In this document: piece by piece, positions 8,086 to 17,238 of the stretch
Layout of the letters: each line of letters starts with the position of its first letter
Position numbering within the stretch: position 1 is the first letter of the stretch
Assembly (NCBI GenBank): GCA_014189435.1
Contig: CP050293.1
Location: forward strand, 6,949,001-7,013,000
Source: Mesorhizobium loti
GTDB taxonomy: Bacteria > Pseudomonadota > Alphaproteobacteria > Rhizobiales > Rhizobiaceae
Direction: 5' to 3'
DNA: 64,000 nucleotides
The notes under the pieces: generated by a model
The model's database searches: none
The model's input: the letters and a program-made list of their open reading frames with translations, nothing else
What the model was told of the DNA's origin: nothing
Position numbers and translations under genes: made by a program

Positions 8086-9789
8086 ATGTCAACACGGATC
8101 AGGGAAAGCCGGGGCCAGGAAATGGCTCTGACGGCGGCGGTGGCCATCGTCATCGTCCTGCTTTCGCTGCTGCCGATGCTGCGCCTGATCAAGGAGATCG
8201 TGGCGCCCGGCGGCACGGTCTCGACCGTCGCGATAAAAGCGGGTCTCGCCAGCCCGGCGACCTGGATCGCCACCTGGCACACGCTGGTCGTCGGCATCGG
8301 TGGCACCCTGCTTGCGGTGCTGTCGGGAACGCTGGTGGCCGTCCTCGTCACCCTGACCGATATCCGCGCTCGCAGCGCCATGGTGCTCTGTTACGTCATG
8401 CCCCTGATGATCGCGCCGCAGGTGACGGCGCTGGCCTGGCTGCAATTGTTTGGCCCGGCAAGTCCATTCCTGAAACTGTTCGGGGCGGCACCGCCGCTCG
8501 GTACCAAAAACCCGCTCTACTCCACATCGGGCATCATCCTGCTGCTCGGCGTGCAGTACGGCCCGCTGGTCTTCCTGCTGGTGCGCGCTGGGCTGCGCAA
8601 GCTGCCGCGTGAGCTGGTCGAGGCGGCGCGGGCCGGCGGCGCCGGCTGGTTCACCGTGCTGGTCACCATCGTGCTGCCTTTGATGACGCCGTCGATCATG
8701 GCGGCCGCGGCACTCGCCTTCGTGTCCTGCGTCGGCAATTTCGGCATTCCGGCCTTTCTCGGCATTCCCGCCAACTATCTCGTGCTGCCGACCTTGATCT
8801 ATCAACGGCTGGCCGGCGGCGGTCCCGCCGTGCTCGGCGAAGCCGCCTTCCTGTCGGTGCTGATCGGCGTCATCGCCATGGCTGGCATCCTCGCCCAGGA
8901 GGTCATGAGCCGCCGCCGCGACTATCGCATCAGCTCCACCTCGCTGGCGGCCGAGCCCTATGAGCTCGGCCGTTGGCGGCCCGCCGTCCAGGCGGGCATG
9001 TGGCTGCTGATCGTCGTGGTGCTGATCCTGCCGCTGTTCGGGCTGGTGCTGACATCGCTGGTGCCGGGCTATGGCATCGCGCTCACCGCCAATACGGCGA
9101 CGCTCGACAATTACCGCTTCGTGCTGTTCGAGCATGACGCGGCCAGCCGCGCCTTCTTCAACAGCTTCTGGCTGTCGATCGCGGCGGCCTTCTTCGCGGT
9201 CCTGGTCGCCGTGCCGATCGGCTATCTGATCGCCTGGGGCAAGCAGCGCTGGGTTCGGCTGCTCAATCTGTCGGTCGAGCTGCCTTATGCCTTGCCCGGC
9301 GTGGTGCTGGCGATCGCCTCGCTGCTCATGTTCCTGCGGCCGATCCCGCTGACCGGCATCCAGCTCTACAACACCGTCTGGATCATCCTCTACGCTTATC
9401 TCGCCCGCTTCCTGGTGCTGGCGCTGCGGCCGACCATCAGCGGCTATCACCAGATCGATCGGGCGCTGGAGGAGGCGGCGCAAGTGGCGGGCGCCGGGCT
9501 GTTCACGCGCATGCGCACCATCATCTTCCCGCTGGTGGCACCAGCGGCGATCGCCGGCGGCCTGCTGATCTTCATGACGGCGCTCAGCGAGCTCACCGTT
9601 TCGGCGCTGCTGTGGTCGTCAGGGTCGGAAACGATCGGTGTGGTCATGTTCTCCTTCGAGCAGGGCGGCGATTCCAACTACGCGGCGGCGATGTCCGTCA
9701 TCACCGTCGCGGTCACCTTCGTGCTGATGCTGGTGACCAACCTGCTTGCCCCCTACCTTCCCAGCGGAGTGCTGCCATGGCGCGATTGA
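8086..9789 (+). CDS. ABC transporter permease, duplicated (FbpB type)
   Basis: A 567-residue inner-membrane permease with about twelve transmembrane segments, made of two fused permease halves as in FbpB/AfuB. Each half carries an EAA loop for docking the ATPase: ELVEAARAGGAGWFTVLVT near residue 180 and ALEEAAQVAGAGLFTRMRT near 465. One polypeptide therefore supplies both membrane domains. The ATPase gene overlaps its last 13 bases, implying coupled translation. Substrate is shared with the binding protein at 7009. Confidence 0.85.
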   Translation: MSTRIRESRGQEMALTAAVAIVIVLLSLLPMLRLIKEIVAPGGTVSTVAIKAGLASPATWIATWHTLVVGIGGTLLAVLSGTLVAVLVTLTDIRARSAMVLCYVMPLMIAPQVTALAWLQLFGPASPFLKLFGAAPPLGTKNPLYSTSGIILLLGVQYGPLVFLLVRAGLRKLPRELVEAARAGGAGWFTVLVTIVLPLMTPSIMAAAALAFVSCVGNFGIPAFLGIPANYLVLPTLIYQRLAGGGPAVLGEAAFLSVLIGVIAMAGILAQEVMSRRRDYRISSTSLAAEPYELGRWRPAVQAGMWLLIVVVLILPLFGLVLTSLVPGYGIALTANTATLDNYRFVLFEHDAASRAFFNSFWLSIAAAFFAVLVAVPIGYLIAWGKQRWVRLLNLSVELPYALPGVVLAIASLLMFLRPIPLTGIQLYNTVWIILYAYLARFLVLALRPTISGYHQIDRALEEAAQVAGAGLFTRMRTIIFPLVAPAAIAGGLLIFMTALSELTVSALLWSSGSETIGVVMFSFEQGGDSNYAAAMSVITVAVTFVLMLVTNLLAPYLPSGVLPWRD

Positions 9790-10856
9790 GCCTGGACAAT
9801 GTGACCAAGAGCTTCGCCAATTTCGATGCCGTCAAGGATGTGTCGATCGACGTCGCCGACGGCGAATTCCTGGCAGTGCTCGGCCCCTCCGGTTGCGGCA
9901 AGACGACGTTGCTGCGGCTGGTCGCGGGATTCGAGAAAGTGACGTCAGGCGAAATCCGCATCGGCAGCGAGGTCGTGTCGGGCAAGGGCGGCAGCGTCGC
10001 GCCGGAAAAGCGGCGCGTCGGTATCGTCTTCCAGAATTATGCGCTGTGGCCGCACATGACGGTCGCCGAAAACATCGGCTATTCGCTGAAGGTGGCGAAG
10101 CTGGACAAGGCCGTCGCGCGCCAGAAGGTTGAAGACGCACTCGCTTTGGTCAATCTGCAAGGGCTGGGCGAGCGCAGGCCGGCCAATCTTTCCGGCGGCC
10201 AGCGCCAGCGCGTGGCGCTGGCACGCTGCCTTGTCGCCGCGCCTTCGCTGGTGCTGTTCGACGAGCCACTCGCCAATCTCGACGTGCATCTGCGGGCCTC
10301 GATGGAGGACGAGTTCGCGTCCTTCCATAAGCGCACTGGCACCACCATCGTCTACATCACCCATGATCAAGCCGAGGCGATGGCGCTGGCCGATCGGATC
10401 GCGGTGATGGATGGCGGGCGCCTTGCCCAGCTGGCGACGCCGCGCGAGCTATATCATGATCCGGCTAATGAAATGGTGGCCTCCTTTATTTCGCAGGGCA
10501 TTTTGCTGCCCGCGGATGTGTTGAGCGCGGAAGAAAGGGGCCATTGCAAGGTCCGGATTCTCGGCGCTGAACTGGTCGTCCGTTGCCGGGTTGGCGAGCG
10601 GCCTCGAACTGGGGCAAAGATCTGCTGCCGGTCGGCGGATCTCGACGTGTCGCCGGACGGTCCCGGCTTCGACGGCCTGGTCAAGCGGGTGATCTATCAG
10701 GGTGGTTCGGCGCGGATCGAATTCACGCCTTTGACCAGTCCCGACCTCACCTTGCATTTCGAACAGCTCGACCCGGTCGTGCTGGAGAGCGGAGCGAAGG
10801 CGCGTCTGCGGATACGATCGGGCTGGCTGATCCCGGCGGCGGAGGCAGCATCGTGA
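9777..10856 (+). CDS. ABC transporter ATP-binding protein (FbpC/PotA type)
   Basis: A 359-residue ATPase of the iron/polyamine/phosphonate class. Walker A GPSGCGKTT, signature LSGGQRQR, Walker B VLFDEP and switch His in YITHDQ are all present. After residue ~240 comes a TOBE-type regulatory region (about residues 275-350). Start ATG 9777 lies inside the permease gene. The stop TGA overlaps the next ATG by one base. It energises the importer encoded just upstream. Confidence 0.88.
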   Translation: MARLSLDNVTKSFANFDAVKDVSIDVADGEFLAVLGPSGCGKTTLLRLVAGFEKVTSGEIRIGSEVVSGKGGSVAPEKRRVGIVFQNYALWPHMTVAENIGYSLKVAKLDKAVARQKVEDALALVNLQGLGERRPANLSGGQRQRVALARCLVAAPSLVLFDEPLANLDVHLRASMEDEFASFHKRTGTTIVYITHDQAEAMALADRIAVMDGGRLAQLATPRELYHDPANEMVASFISQGILLPADVLSAEERGHCKVRILGAELVVRCRVGERPRTGAKICCRSADLDVSPDGPGFDGLVKRVIYQGGSARIEFTPLTSPDLTLHFEQLDPVVLESGAKARLRIRSGWLIPAAEAAS

Positions 10857-12022
10857 TGATGCTCGATCTGCTCGGCGGTTTTGGGGAAAAGGGCCGCACC
10901 AGCCTCGCTGTCAGCAGCGGCAACGATCGCATCTTGCTCGATGTCGGCATCAAGGTCGGCGCGTCGGGCGCGGACCATTATCCGGCGCTGAACGGGTCGA
11001 TCGCCGACATCGACGCGCTGTTCGTCTCGCATGCGCATGAGGATCATATCGGCGCGCTGAGCTGGCTTTTGGCGCGCGGCTATACCGGCCCGATTTTCAT
11101 GACCGAAGAGACCCGCAATGAGGCGTCGGCCACGCTCGCCGGCTATGCCGATCCCGGGGATCTCAGGCGATTTCCTTTTCCATCGGATCGCATCGAATTG
11201 TTCGAGCCCGGCGACATGCTGAAGAGCGGCAACCTCACGATCCGGACGGGACGATCGGGACATGTGGTCGGCGGCGTCTGGTTTGCCGTGGACGACGGCG
11301 AGAGCCGCGTCGCCTATTCGGCCGATGTGGTGCCGGACAGCAATGTCTTCGTCATGGACACGATCCCGCACTGCGATCTGCTTGTCCTTGATGCTTCCTA
11401 TGGTGCCGATCCGGTGCCGGGGACGGCGCGCGCGCGCGAAATCTCGCGGTGGGTGGCGAGCCATTCGGACGGATGTCTTTTGCCGACGCCGCTGTCGGGG
11501 CGGTCGCTGGAGCTGATCGCGGCCTTGCCGGGGCCGTTTGCAATCCATGCCAGCATGCGCTCGTCGCTGGAGGTACAGATCGGCGCCACCGCATCCCTGT
11601 TGCCAGGTGTTTCAGAGCTCTTGCTTGCCCGCCTGCAAGACGCATCCGACTGGACCGATGCTGATCCCCTGCCGTCAATGCCGTTGCTTGCCGATGATGG
11701 CATGGGTGAGGCCGGCCCGTCGTCACGGCTGCTGCCGCGCGCCGGTCAGGCAGGCTTTCCGGTGCTGCTTACGGGCCATCTGCCGTCAGGTTCCCCGGGC
11801 GATCTGCTGCACAAGGCCGGCCGGGCGGACTGGGTGCGCATGCCGACCCATCCGACGCTGTCCGGCAATGTCGATATCTGGGAGAAGGCCGGGCGGCCTA
11901 CGGCACTCGGTCACTCCTGCGCGCCGGATCTTCTCGGCGATCTCAAAAACCACATTCCGTCGCTGCGCACGCAATGCCGCACCGGCCAGCGCATCCCGGT
12001 GCCAGAGGCAAGTAAACGATGA
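10856..12022 (+). CDS. Metallo-beta-lactamase-fold hydrolase
   Basis: A 388-residue protein with the dinuclear metal motif HAHEDH (about residues 60-65), a later His in SGHVVGG, Asp in YSADVV and a final GHSC. The layout resembles the RNase J/CPSF-like MBL proteins, but it is shorter and lacks an obvious RNA-binding tail. GGAGG lies 11 bases before ATG 10856; a GTG one codon earlier is possible. It is sandwiched between the ABC ATPase and SurE with overlapping ends, so it probably acts on the imported compound, perhaps as a phosphodiesterase. That role is inference. Confidence 0.7.
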   Translation: MMLDLLGGFGEKGRTSLAVSSGNDRILLDVGIKVGASGADHYPALNGSIADIDALFVSHAHEDHIGALSWLLARGYTGPIFMTEETRNEASATLAGYADPGDLRRFPFPSDRIELFEPGDMLKSGNLTIRTGRSGHVVGGVWFAVDDGESRVAYSADVVPDSNVFVMDTIPHCDLLVLDASYGADPVPGTARAREISRWVASHSDGCLLPTPLSGRSLELIAALPGPFAIHASMRSSLEVQIGATASLLPGVSELLLARLQDASDWTDADPLPSMPLLADDGMGEAGPSSRLLPRAGQAGFPVLLTGHLPSGSPGDLLHKAGRADWVRMPTHPTLSGNVDIWEKAGRPTALGHSCAPDLLGDLKNHIPSLRTQCRTGQRIPVPEASKR

Positions 12023-12762
12023 GAATCCTGATCTGCAACGACGACGGCATCGAAGCGCCGGGCCTTGCCCGTCTCGCCAAGGCCGCAAGTGCGTTGAGCG
12101 ACGATGTCTGGGTGGTCGCACCTGATGGCAAGCGCACCGCTGCCGGATCCTCATTGACGATCGCCAGGCCGCTGACGGTGCAGCGCGTCAAACCGAACTG
12201 GTACTCTTGCTCCGGCACGCCGGCCGATTGCGTGGTGAGCGCGATGACGTGGCTGTTTGCCGATGCAGAGAAACCGGACCTGGTGCTGGCGGGCGTCAAT
12301 GACGGGCGCAACGTTGCCGAGGACCTTGCCTATTCGGGCACGCTCGGGATTGCGCGGGAGGCGACCTTCTGGGGCGTGCCGGCGATCGGCTTTTCGCGTG
12401 TAAAGGATCCTGATTTCACCGATGGCGATGACCAATGGCTTGGTGCGCTGATCGCGGCCCTGTGGCAATCGCGCGCCGACTGGGCGACGGAGGGTCATTG
12501 GCTGAGCGTCAACCTGCCGACCGCGCTGCCGGCCGAAATCCGCCAGCCGCGCATAGGCCGCGACAAGATCGCGCGCACGGCCGAGATCGTGAAGAGCGAT
12601 GGCGATCGCACTGTCATCACGGTCCCGCGCGGTCGGACTCACGCCAGCCAGCCGGGCGACGAGAACGCGGCGATTGATGCCGGCTTCGCCAGCATCAACC
12701 GGCTGAACTGGTTTGGCGAGACACGGCTGGACGACCGGTTTCTGGACGGGATTCTGGGCTGA
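12019..12762 (+). CDS. surE: SurE-like 5'/3'-nucleotidase or phosphatase
   Basis: A 247-residue member of the SurE family of metal-dependent phosphatases acting on nucleoside monophosphates and polyphosphate. The metal site NDDG is at residues 7-10, followed by the conserved AGSS, GTPADCV and AGVNDGRN. It overlaps the MBL gene by 4 bases (ATGA). Housekeeping surE usually sits next to pcm or a serS-like gene, so this is probably a second, operon-specific copy releasing phosphate from the transported substrate. The symbol denotes family only. Confidence 0.78.
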   Translation: MRILICNDDGIEAPGLARLAKAASALSDDVWVVAPDGKRTAAGSSLTIARPLTVQRVKPNWYSCSGTPADCVVSAMTWLFADAEKPDLVLAGVNDGRNVAEDLAYSGTLGIAREATFWGVPAIGFSRVKDPDFTDGDDQWLGALIAALWQSRADWATEGHWLSVNLPTALPAEIRQPRIGRDKIARTAEIVKSDGDRTVITVPRGRTHASQPGDENAAIDAGFASINRLNWFGETRLDDRFLDGILG

Positions 12763-12867
12763 TCTTCTGCGTGTGATCATCCAGATCACCAAGCTGTCAG
12801 CGGCCAAATTGCGCCAATCCAGTCCTTATGCTTGAAGCCGCCGCTATTTCATTCCACATCGGTCAGG

Positions 12868-13915
12868 ATGAAGGACGAGGCACGAGAACGGCGTCGGAAT
12901 CTGTTGTGGGGCATCCCCGCTTCGCTGATCCTGCATGCGCTTGTCGCGGCGCTCCTGGTATACGGCATACCCACGCCTCCCCAACAGCCGCAGGAGGAGC
13001 AGCCGGTCAATGTAGCGCTCGTGCCTCCGCCCGAGCAGCCGAAACCTAAACCTGCTCCGATACCACCGCCAAAGGAAGCCAAAGCCGAAAAGCCATCTCC
13101 GCCGGAAAAGCAACCGAGCAAGCCGTCGCCAATCGAGGTGCTGAAGCCTGTTTTTCAGTTCGGCGAGAAGGATACCGGCCCGAGGAAATCCCTGGATGGG
13201 GGCAGCGCTCAGGACAACTCGCCGTCGCCGACCAAGGATGACGCGTCGAAGCCGCCTGTCGTGCCGAAGCAGGCAGAGAACAAATCGGCCGAGCCCACAC
13301 AGGATGCGGAGAAGCAGGAAACGCCGACCCAGGAGATGGACAAACAGCAGGCAGACAAACAAGAGCCGGAAGCGTCACCAACGCCATTGGCTGCCGGCGA
13401 AGGTGAGATCGAGCTTCCCACGTCGGCAGAAGCGCCGAAGCCCAAACCCGCAAATACGCCGAAACCCGGCCCGTCAAAGGTCTCGAAATCCGGAAGCGGG
13501 GGGCGCCGGGAAGCCAAGCTCGAAGGAGGTGGCCGTTGCCAAGTCGCGGACTTATTCCGGCCTTCCGGGTGTTCACAGACTCTATTCGCAAGGCGCGACC
13601 GGTGATACGTCGGCCACGACTTCGATGGCCAGTGTGCCTCGTGGCAAGCGGGCCGCCCAACTTTGCGCCAGCGCGTTGCAGCAGCAATTGCTGGACGCCT
13701 CCTATTTCCCCGAGTTGATCCCAAGTGTTCCGCTGAAGGCCGGCAATATCCTTGACGCTCCGGATGTCGCCTTCCGCACCACAACCACATGGTATCATCT
13801 GGGTTTTCGGTGCGAGGTCGACACCGATGCAACGAAGGTCTTGTCCTTCAATTTCCGTGTCGGGCCAGTGATTCCGCCCGACCAATGGGTCCGCCTTGGA
13901 CTGCCTGTTCGCTAG
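12868..13915 (+). pseudogene. TonB-like DUF930 protein, frameshifted
   Basis: The first part (ATG 12868) gives a short cytoplasmic end, one transmembrane helix (ILHALVAALLVYG) and a long Pro/Lys/Glu-rich stretch, as in TonB-like periplasm-spanning proteins. The second part, in the next frame, is a DUF930 domain ending at 13915 (RAAQLCASALQQQLLDASYF, then GFRCEVDTDATKVLSF). The frames meet at a six-G run, 13498-13503. With five Gs the reading is continuous. The break is either a real mutation or a base-calling error. Its 3' end overlaps the convergent HAD gene by 68 bases. DUF930 function is unknown. Confidence 0.75.
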
Positions 13916-14624
13916 CAGATTGGGCCGGCACACCGAGTCCAGCCAATTGCCGGCTAACTTCTTGCCAGTCAGCGCATACGAAATCGGCGCCGGCCGCCGT
14001 CAGCCGCGCGCCGTGCTCGCGATAGGTGTGGCCGCCGCCTGTGTAGCCGATCGCCGTCATGCCGGCGGCAACCGCGCCCTGGATGCCGAAGGGCGAATCC
14101 TCGATGACGATGCAGTCGGCCGGGTTGGCGCCCATCTTGTCGGCCGCAAACAGGAAGATGTCTGGCGCCGGCTTGCCGTTCCTGACCATCGAGGAGCTGT
14201 AGATCGCGTCGCCGAAAAACCCTGCCAGTCCGGTCACGGCCAGGCTGTGGTTGATGCGCTCGACGGAGGATGACGAGGCAACGCAGCGGTCGCCGGCAAG
14301 CGTCTGCAGAAACGCTGTGATTCCGGGTGTCGGCTTCAATTCCTGCGAGAACAGCGCCTTGGTCTCGGCCCAGATGTCGTTGTCCGCCGCCGCTGGAAAC
14401 TGGTGACCGGTCAATTCCTTGATCTTGGCGATGATATCGGACTGCTTCATGCCGATGCACTGGGCGATGATGCTGGTGTTGACGCCGGGCATGCCGTGCT
14501 TTTCATAGACCCGCTCATAGGCCCGTGCGGCCAGCGGCTCGCTGTCGACGAGAACGCCGTCGCAATCGAAAATGATAGGCCTTGCTCGCGCCACGCGCTT
14601 CTCCATCGAGTCAATTTCGCACAT
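13848..14624 (-). CDS. HAD-superfamily phosphatase (beta-phosphoglucomutase-like)
   Basis: A haloacid-dehalogenase hydrolase of about 258 residues. Motif I is DCDGVLVDSEP (nucleophile and acid/base Asp), motif II the Ser of ASSSSV, motif III Lys in NGKPAPD, and motif IV the EDSPFG block. The helical cap between motifs I and II places it in subfamily IA, which dephosphorylates small sugar or polyol phosphates. ATG 14624 is used, but ATG 14606 is equally possible as neither has a good ribosome site. It lies close to the glucitol-type PTS and could dephosphorylate a polyol phosphate; this link is inference. Confidence 0.8.
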   Translation of the reverse strand: MCEIDSMEKRVARARPIIFDCDGVLVDSEPLAARAYERVYEKHGMPGVNTSIIAQCIGMKQSDIIAKIKELTGHQFPAAADNDIWAETKALFSQELKPTPGITAFLQTLAGDRCVASSSSVERINHSLAVTGLAGFFGDAIYSSSMVRNGKPAPDIFLFAADKMGANPADCIVIEDSPFGIQGAVAAGMTAIGYTGGGHTYREHGARLTAAGADFVCADWQEVSRQLAGLGVPAQSASEQAVQGGPIGRAESLARHGN

Positions 14625-14708
14625 CGCTATCGGCAAAAAGTCAAATGTTCAATAGCGCGAGTGCTTTTGACGGTTTGCGTCGTCTGGAGTGCGAAACCCG
14701 GCGCGCAG

Positions 14709-15350
14709 TCAAAGCTGGCGCAGCGCGTCGGTCGCACGGGAAGATCCGAGCGCCCGTTGCATGGCTTGCCGGGACTGTGCGCGATCCGGCGTGATCCAGT
14801 TCGGTTCGGCGCCGAGGAAGCGGTCGAGGAAGGCCACCGCATAGGCCGGCATCTCGGTCACATTCTCGCGATAGGACCACCATGTGCGCAGATCGTCGGC
14901 GCATTTGTCGATGCTGGGTGCGCTGCCGAATTCCTGCTCGTGGATCGCCGAAATCACCGAGACGCAGTAGTTGGTGTAGAGGAAACCCTCCGGCCAGAAG
15001 CGGATGATTTCCAGTGTGCCGGCATTCGTTTCCGTCTCGATCAGCTGGGTGAGACCGGAGATTTCCCGGGCCGGCGCCTGTTTTATCAGTTCACGCAGCA
15101 CAAGGCCGGCGGCAAAGACGATGAAGTCGGCGCGATCGATCGCGGCGAAGCGTTTCTGTGCCTCCATGATCTCGACCCAGTCGAGAAAGGCCCTGGTGAG
15201 CTTGGCTTCATCGATCTCGAAGCGCACGCCGAATGTGTCCGAGACCACCTTGGCGCTGCCGCGAAAGGTGGCGCGGAACCAGCGCAACTGCCGCAACCGA
15301 TGGCGAAGGTCGGGCATCAAGGCCAGTTCGTCCCTGAAGGGCAGATCCAT
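14709..15350 (-). CDS. Conserved hypothetical protein, 213 residues
   Basis: I do not recognise this protein. It is soluble, mixed alpha/beta by composition, with no signal peptide and no clear motif. ATG 15350 has GAGGA 5 bases upstream and is chosen over a longer frame starting at 15473, whose extra part is Arg-rich and noncoding-like. It runs opposite to the PTS operon that begins at 15546, so their promoters share the 15351-15545 gap. Confidence 0.6.
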   Translation of the reverse strand: MDLPFRDELALMPDLRHRLRQLRWFRATFRGSAKVVSDTFGVRFEIDEAKLTRAFLDWVEIMEAQKRFAAIDRADFIVFAAGLVLRELIKQAPAREISGLTQLIETETNAGTLEIIRFWPEGFLYTNYCVSVISAIHEQEFGSAPSIDKCADDLRTWWSYRENVTEMPAYAVAFLDRFLGAEPNWITPDRAQSRQAMQRALGSSRATDALRQL

Positions 15351-15454
15351 GTTCCTCGTATCCTGTTTCCCGGTCAGGCTAGCACAATGGCGCCGCCGCC
15401 GAAATCTGTCAGCGTCCCTGTGGATGAAGACAGCTGAGGCCAATATCATACATA

Positions 15455-15483
15455 TTGACATTCTCGGAAACAAATGTTCTCAC
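15455..15483 (+). promoter_or_regulatory. Putative promoter of the PTS operon
   Basis: TTGACA at 15455-15460 is followed 17 bases later by a weak -10 region. The surrounding 60 bases are AT-richer than the neighbours and contain short inverted elements (AATAT / ATATT at 15442-15456). It lies about 65 bases upstream of gutM. Strength and regulator are unknown; the SorC protein at 21255 is a candidate. Confidence 0.3.
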
Positions 15484-15545
15484 TTTGCTGTTGTCACGCG
15501 CCGGTCCAAGGTGCGGTTCAACTGAGGCTTCGGGAGGAGAACCGA

Positions 15546-15983
15546 ATGGCGATTTGGCAGTGGGGACTGCTTCTGCTGGTTATCGTGTGGGCGCTGCAGT
15601 CGCTCGGCGTCTGGCTGCAGATGCGGCACTATTCGGATGTCTTCAGGGGCGTCACCGATCAGTACAAGGATGGCTTCGTCGGAGCCGGCAATTTTCGCGG
15701 TCGATTGGCCAAGGGCACCATCGCACTCGTCGTGGTGACGCCGGATATGGTCGTGCGCCGCCTGATGGTGATGAGCGGCCGTTCCGTCTTCACCAAATTC
15801 AAGAGACATGAAGAGTTCGAGGGCGTTCCCCTCGATCGACTCCGGTCCAACCCTGCAATCATGGGGGAGGGGGAACCCGGTGTGGCCGAGGCCGTGAAAC
15901 GGGCGATCGAACAGATCGACAAAACACGGTCGGAGCCGGGAAAGAAGCCGGGTTTGTCCGGCTTGAACATAGCAAGGGCCTAG
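15546..15983 (+). CDS. gutM: GutM-family glucitol operon activator
   Basis: A 145-residue protein with one N-terminal transmembrane helix (WGLLLLVIVWALQSLGVWL) and a soluble domain containing GNFRGRLAKGTIALVVV, which is characteristic of GutM. In enterobacteria GutM activates the glucitol operon. GGGAGGAG lies 6 bases before ATG 15546. It is the first gene of the PTS operon here and precedes the IIC gene by 60 bases. The name is assigned by family and context; how a membrane-anchored activator works is not evident from the sequence. Confidence 0.8.
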   Translation: MAIWQWGLLLLVIVWALQSLGVWLQMRHYSDVFRGVTDQYKDGFVGAGNFRGRLAKGTIALVVVTPDMVVRRLMVMSGRSVFTKFKRHEEFEGVPLDRLRSNPAIMGEGEPGVAEAVKRAIEQIDKTRSEPGKKPGLSGLNIARA

Positions 15984-16043
15984 AGGACGAGAGGACGCCG
16001 CGCACCGACTGGGATCAACCGGCGGGCGGCATAAGGAGGAGAA

Positions 16044-16805
16044 ATGTCTGTATTTTCGTTGTTGGCGCAGCATGCCGACATGGCCGTGCACAATCTGCAT
16101 GTCGCAGGTGCCATGGTCTCGGATGCTGCATTGCATGGCAAGCTCGCCGTCGAGCATGCCTCTGACCATCTCGTTGTCCTCGCACAGGCGGACAGCGGAC
16201 CGATCACCGTCGATCAGTTCAAGGAAAAGCTGAAGGACGTCCAGCAGGAAGAGCAACTCGGCTGGCTGACCGCCATCGGCAAGTACTTCATCGGCATCTT
16301 CCAGAAGGGCGGCGAGGTGTTTGCCGGCTTCGTCACCGGCATCATTCCGACGCTGGTGGTGCTGATGACGGCCTTCTACGCCGTCACCGAACTGGTCGGT
16401 GAAGAGCGCGTGCATGGCCTGGCGCGCGGCGCCGGCCGGATCGCACTGACGCGCTATACGCTTCTGCCGCTGCTGGCGGTGTTCTTCCTCACCAATCCGA
16501 TGGCCTATACGTTCGGATCGTTCCTGGAAGAAAAACACAAGCCGGCCTTCTATGACGCGGCCGTGTCCTATGTGCACCCGCCGCTCGGCCTGTTCCCGCA
16601 CATCAATCCCGGCGAGTATTTCGTCTGGGGCGGCATTCTCGTCGCGCTGCTGGAGCTGGAGAAGAAGGGCGTCGTCGTCGCCGGCTACCACGTCAAGGTG
16701 GCGATCTGGTACGCCATTGTCGGCCTCGTCGTCATCCTGCTCAAGGGCATGCTGACCGAACGCATCACCGCCATCATGGCACGCCGCCAGGGCGTCGAGC
16801 TGTAA
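16044..16805 (+). CDS. srlA: PTS glucitol/sorbitol-type IIC membrane component
   Basis: A 253-residue inner-membrane component of a glucitol-family phosphotransferase system. The body has the family's helices and GLFPHINPGEYFVWGGI. An N-terminal extension of about 90 residues with His/Asp-rich sequence precedes the first helix, longer than in E. coli SrlA. AAGGAGGAG precedes ATG 16044. It forms the sugar channel with the two downstream IIB/IIBC products. The actual polyol cannot be told from sequence. Confidence 0.85.
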   Translation: MSVFSLLAQHADMAVHNLHVAGAMVSDAALHGKLAVEHASDHLVVLAQADSGPITVDQFKEKLKDVQQEEQLGWLTAIGKYFIGIFQKGGEVFAGFVTGIIPTLVVLMTAFYAVTELVGEERVHGLARGAGRIALTRYTLLPLLAVFFLTNPMAYTFGSFLEEKHKPAFYDAAVSYVHPPLGLFPHINPGEYFVWGGILVALLELEKKGVVVAGYHVKVAIWYAIVGLVVILLKGMLTERITAIMARRQGVEL

Positions 16806-16821
16806 GGGCGGGGAGGACATC

Positions 16822-17238
16822 ATGGCCAAGACATACAAAGCCGTAAGGATCACCCAGGGCAAAACCGGCTGGGGTGGCCCGCTCGTCATCGAGCCGACCG
16901 AACAGCGCAGCAAGGTTGTTTCCGTCACCGGTGGTGGCATTCACCCGGTGGCGCAGCTCATCGCCGACATGACCGGTGCCGAAGCCGTCGACGGCTTCAG
17001 GGCGCCGCCGATCGAAAGCGAGATGGCGGTTGTCGTCGTCGATTGCGGCGGCACCGCACGATGCGGCGTCTATCCGCGCAAGCGTATCCCGACCGTCAAT
17101 CTGACGCCGGTCGGTCAATCCGGGCCGCTGGCCCAGTTCATCACCGAGGACATCTACGTTTCGGGCGTGAAGCCGGCCAACATCACAATGGCGGACGGAT
17201 CCGAAACGGTCACGACTGCGGGGGAGCAGCAGCGATGA
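16822..17238 (+). CDS. srlE: PTS glucitol/sorbitol-type IIB domain protein (N-terminal half of SrlE)
   Basis: A 138-residue soluble IIB protein. The phosphorylated Cys lies in VVDCGGTARCGVYPRKRIPT (residues 73-92), nearly the same as in E. coli SrlE. It takes phosphate from IIA and gives it to the incoming polyol. In enterobacteria this domain and the next membrane part form one protein; here they are two genes overlapping by 4 bases (ATGA), adding up to about the SrlE length. The split reading frames are clean, so this is a genuine arrangement and not decay. Confidence 0.85.
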   Translation: MAKTYKAVRITQGKTGWGGPLVIEPTEQRSKVVSVTGGGIHPVAQLIADMTGAEAVDGFRAPPIESEMAVVVVDCGGTARCGVYPRKRIPTVNLTPVGQSGPLAQFITEDIYVSGVKPANITMADGSETVTTAGEQQR

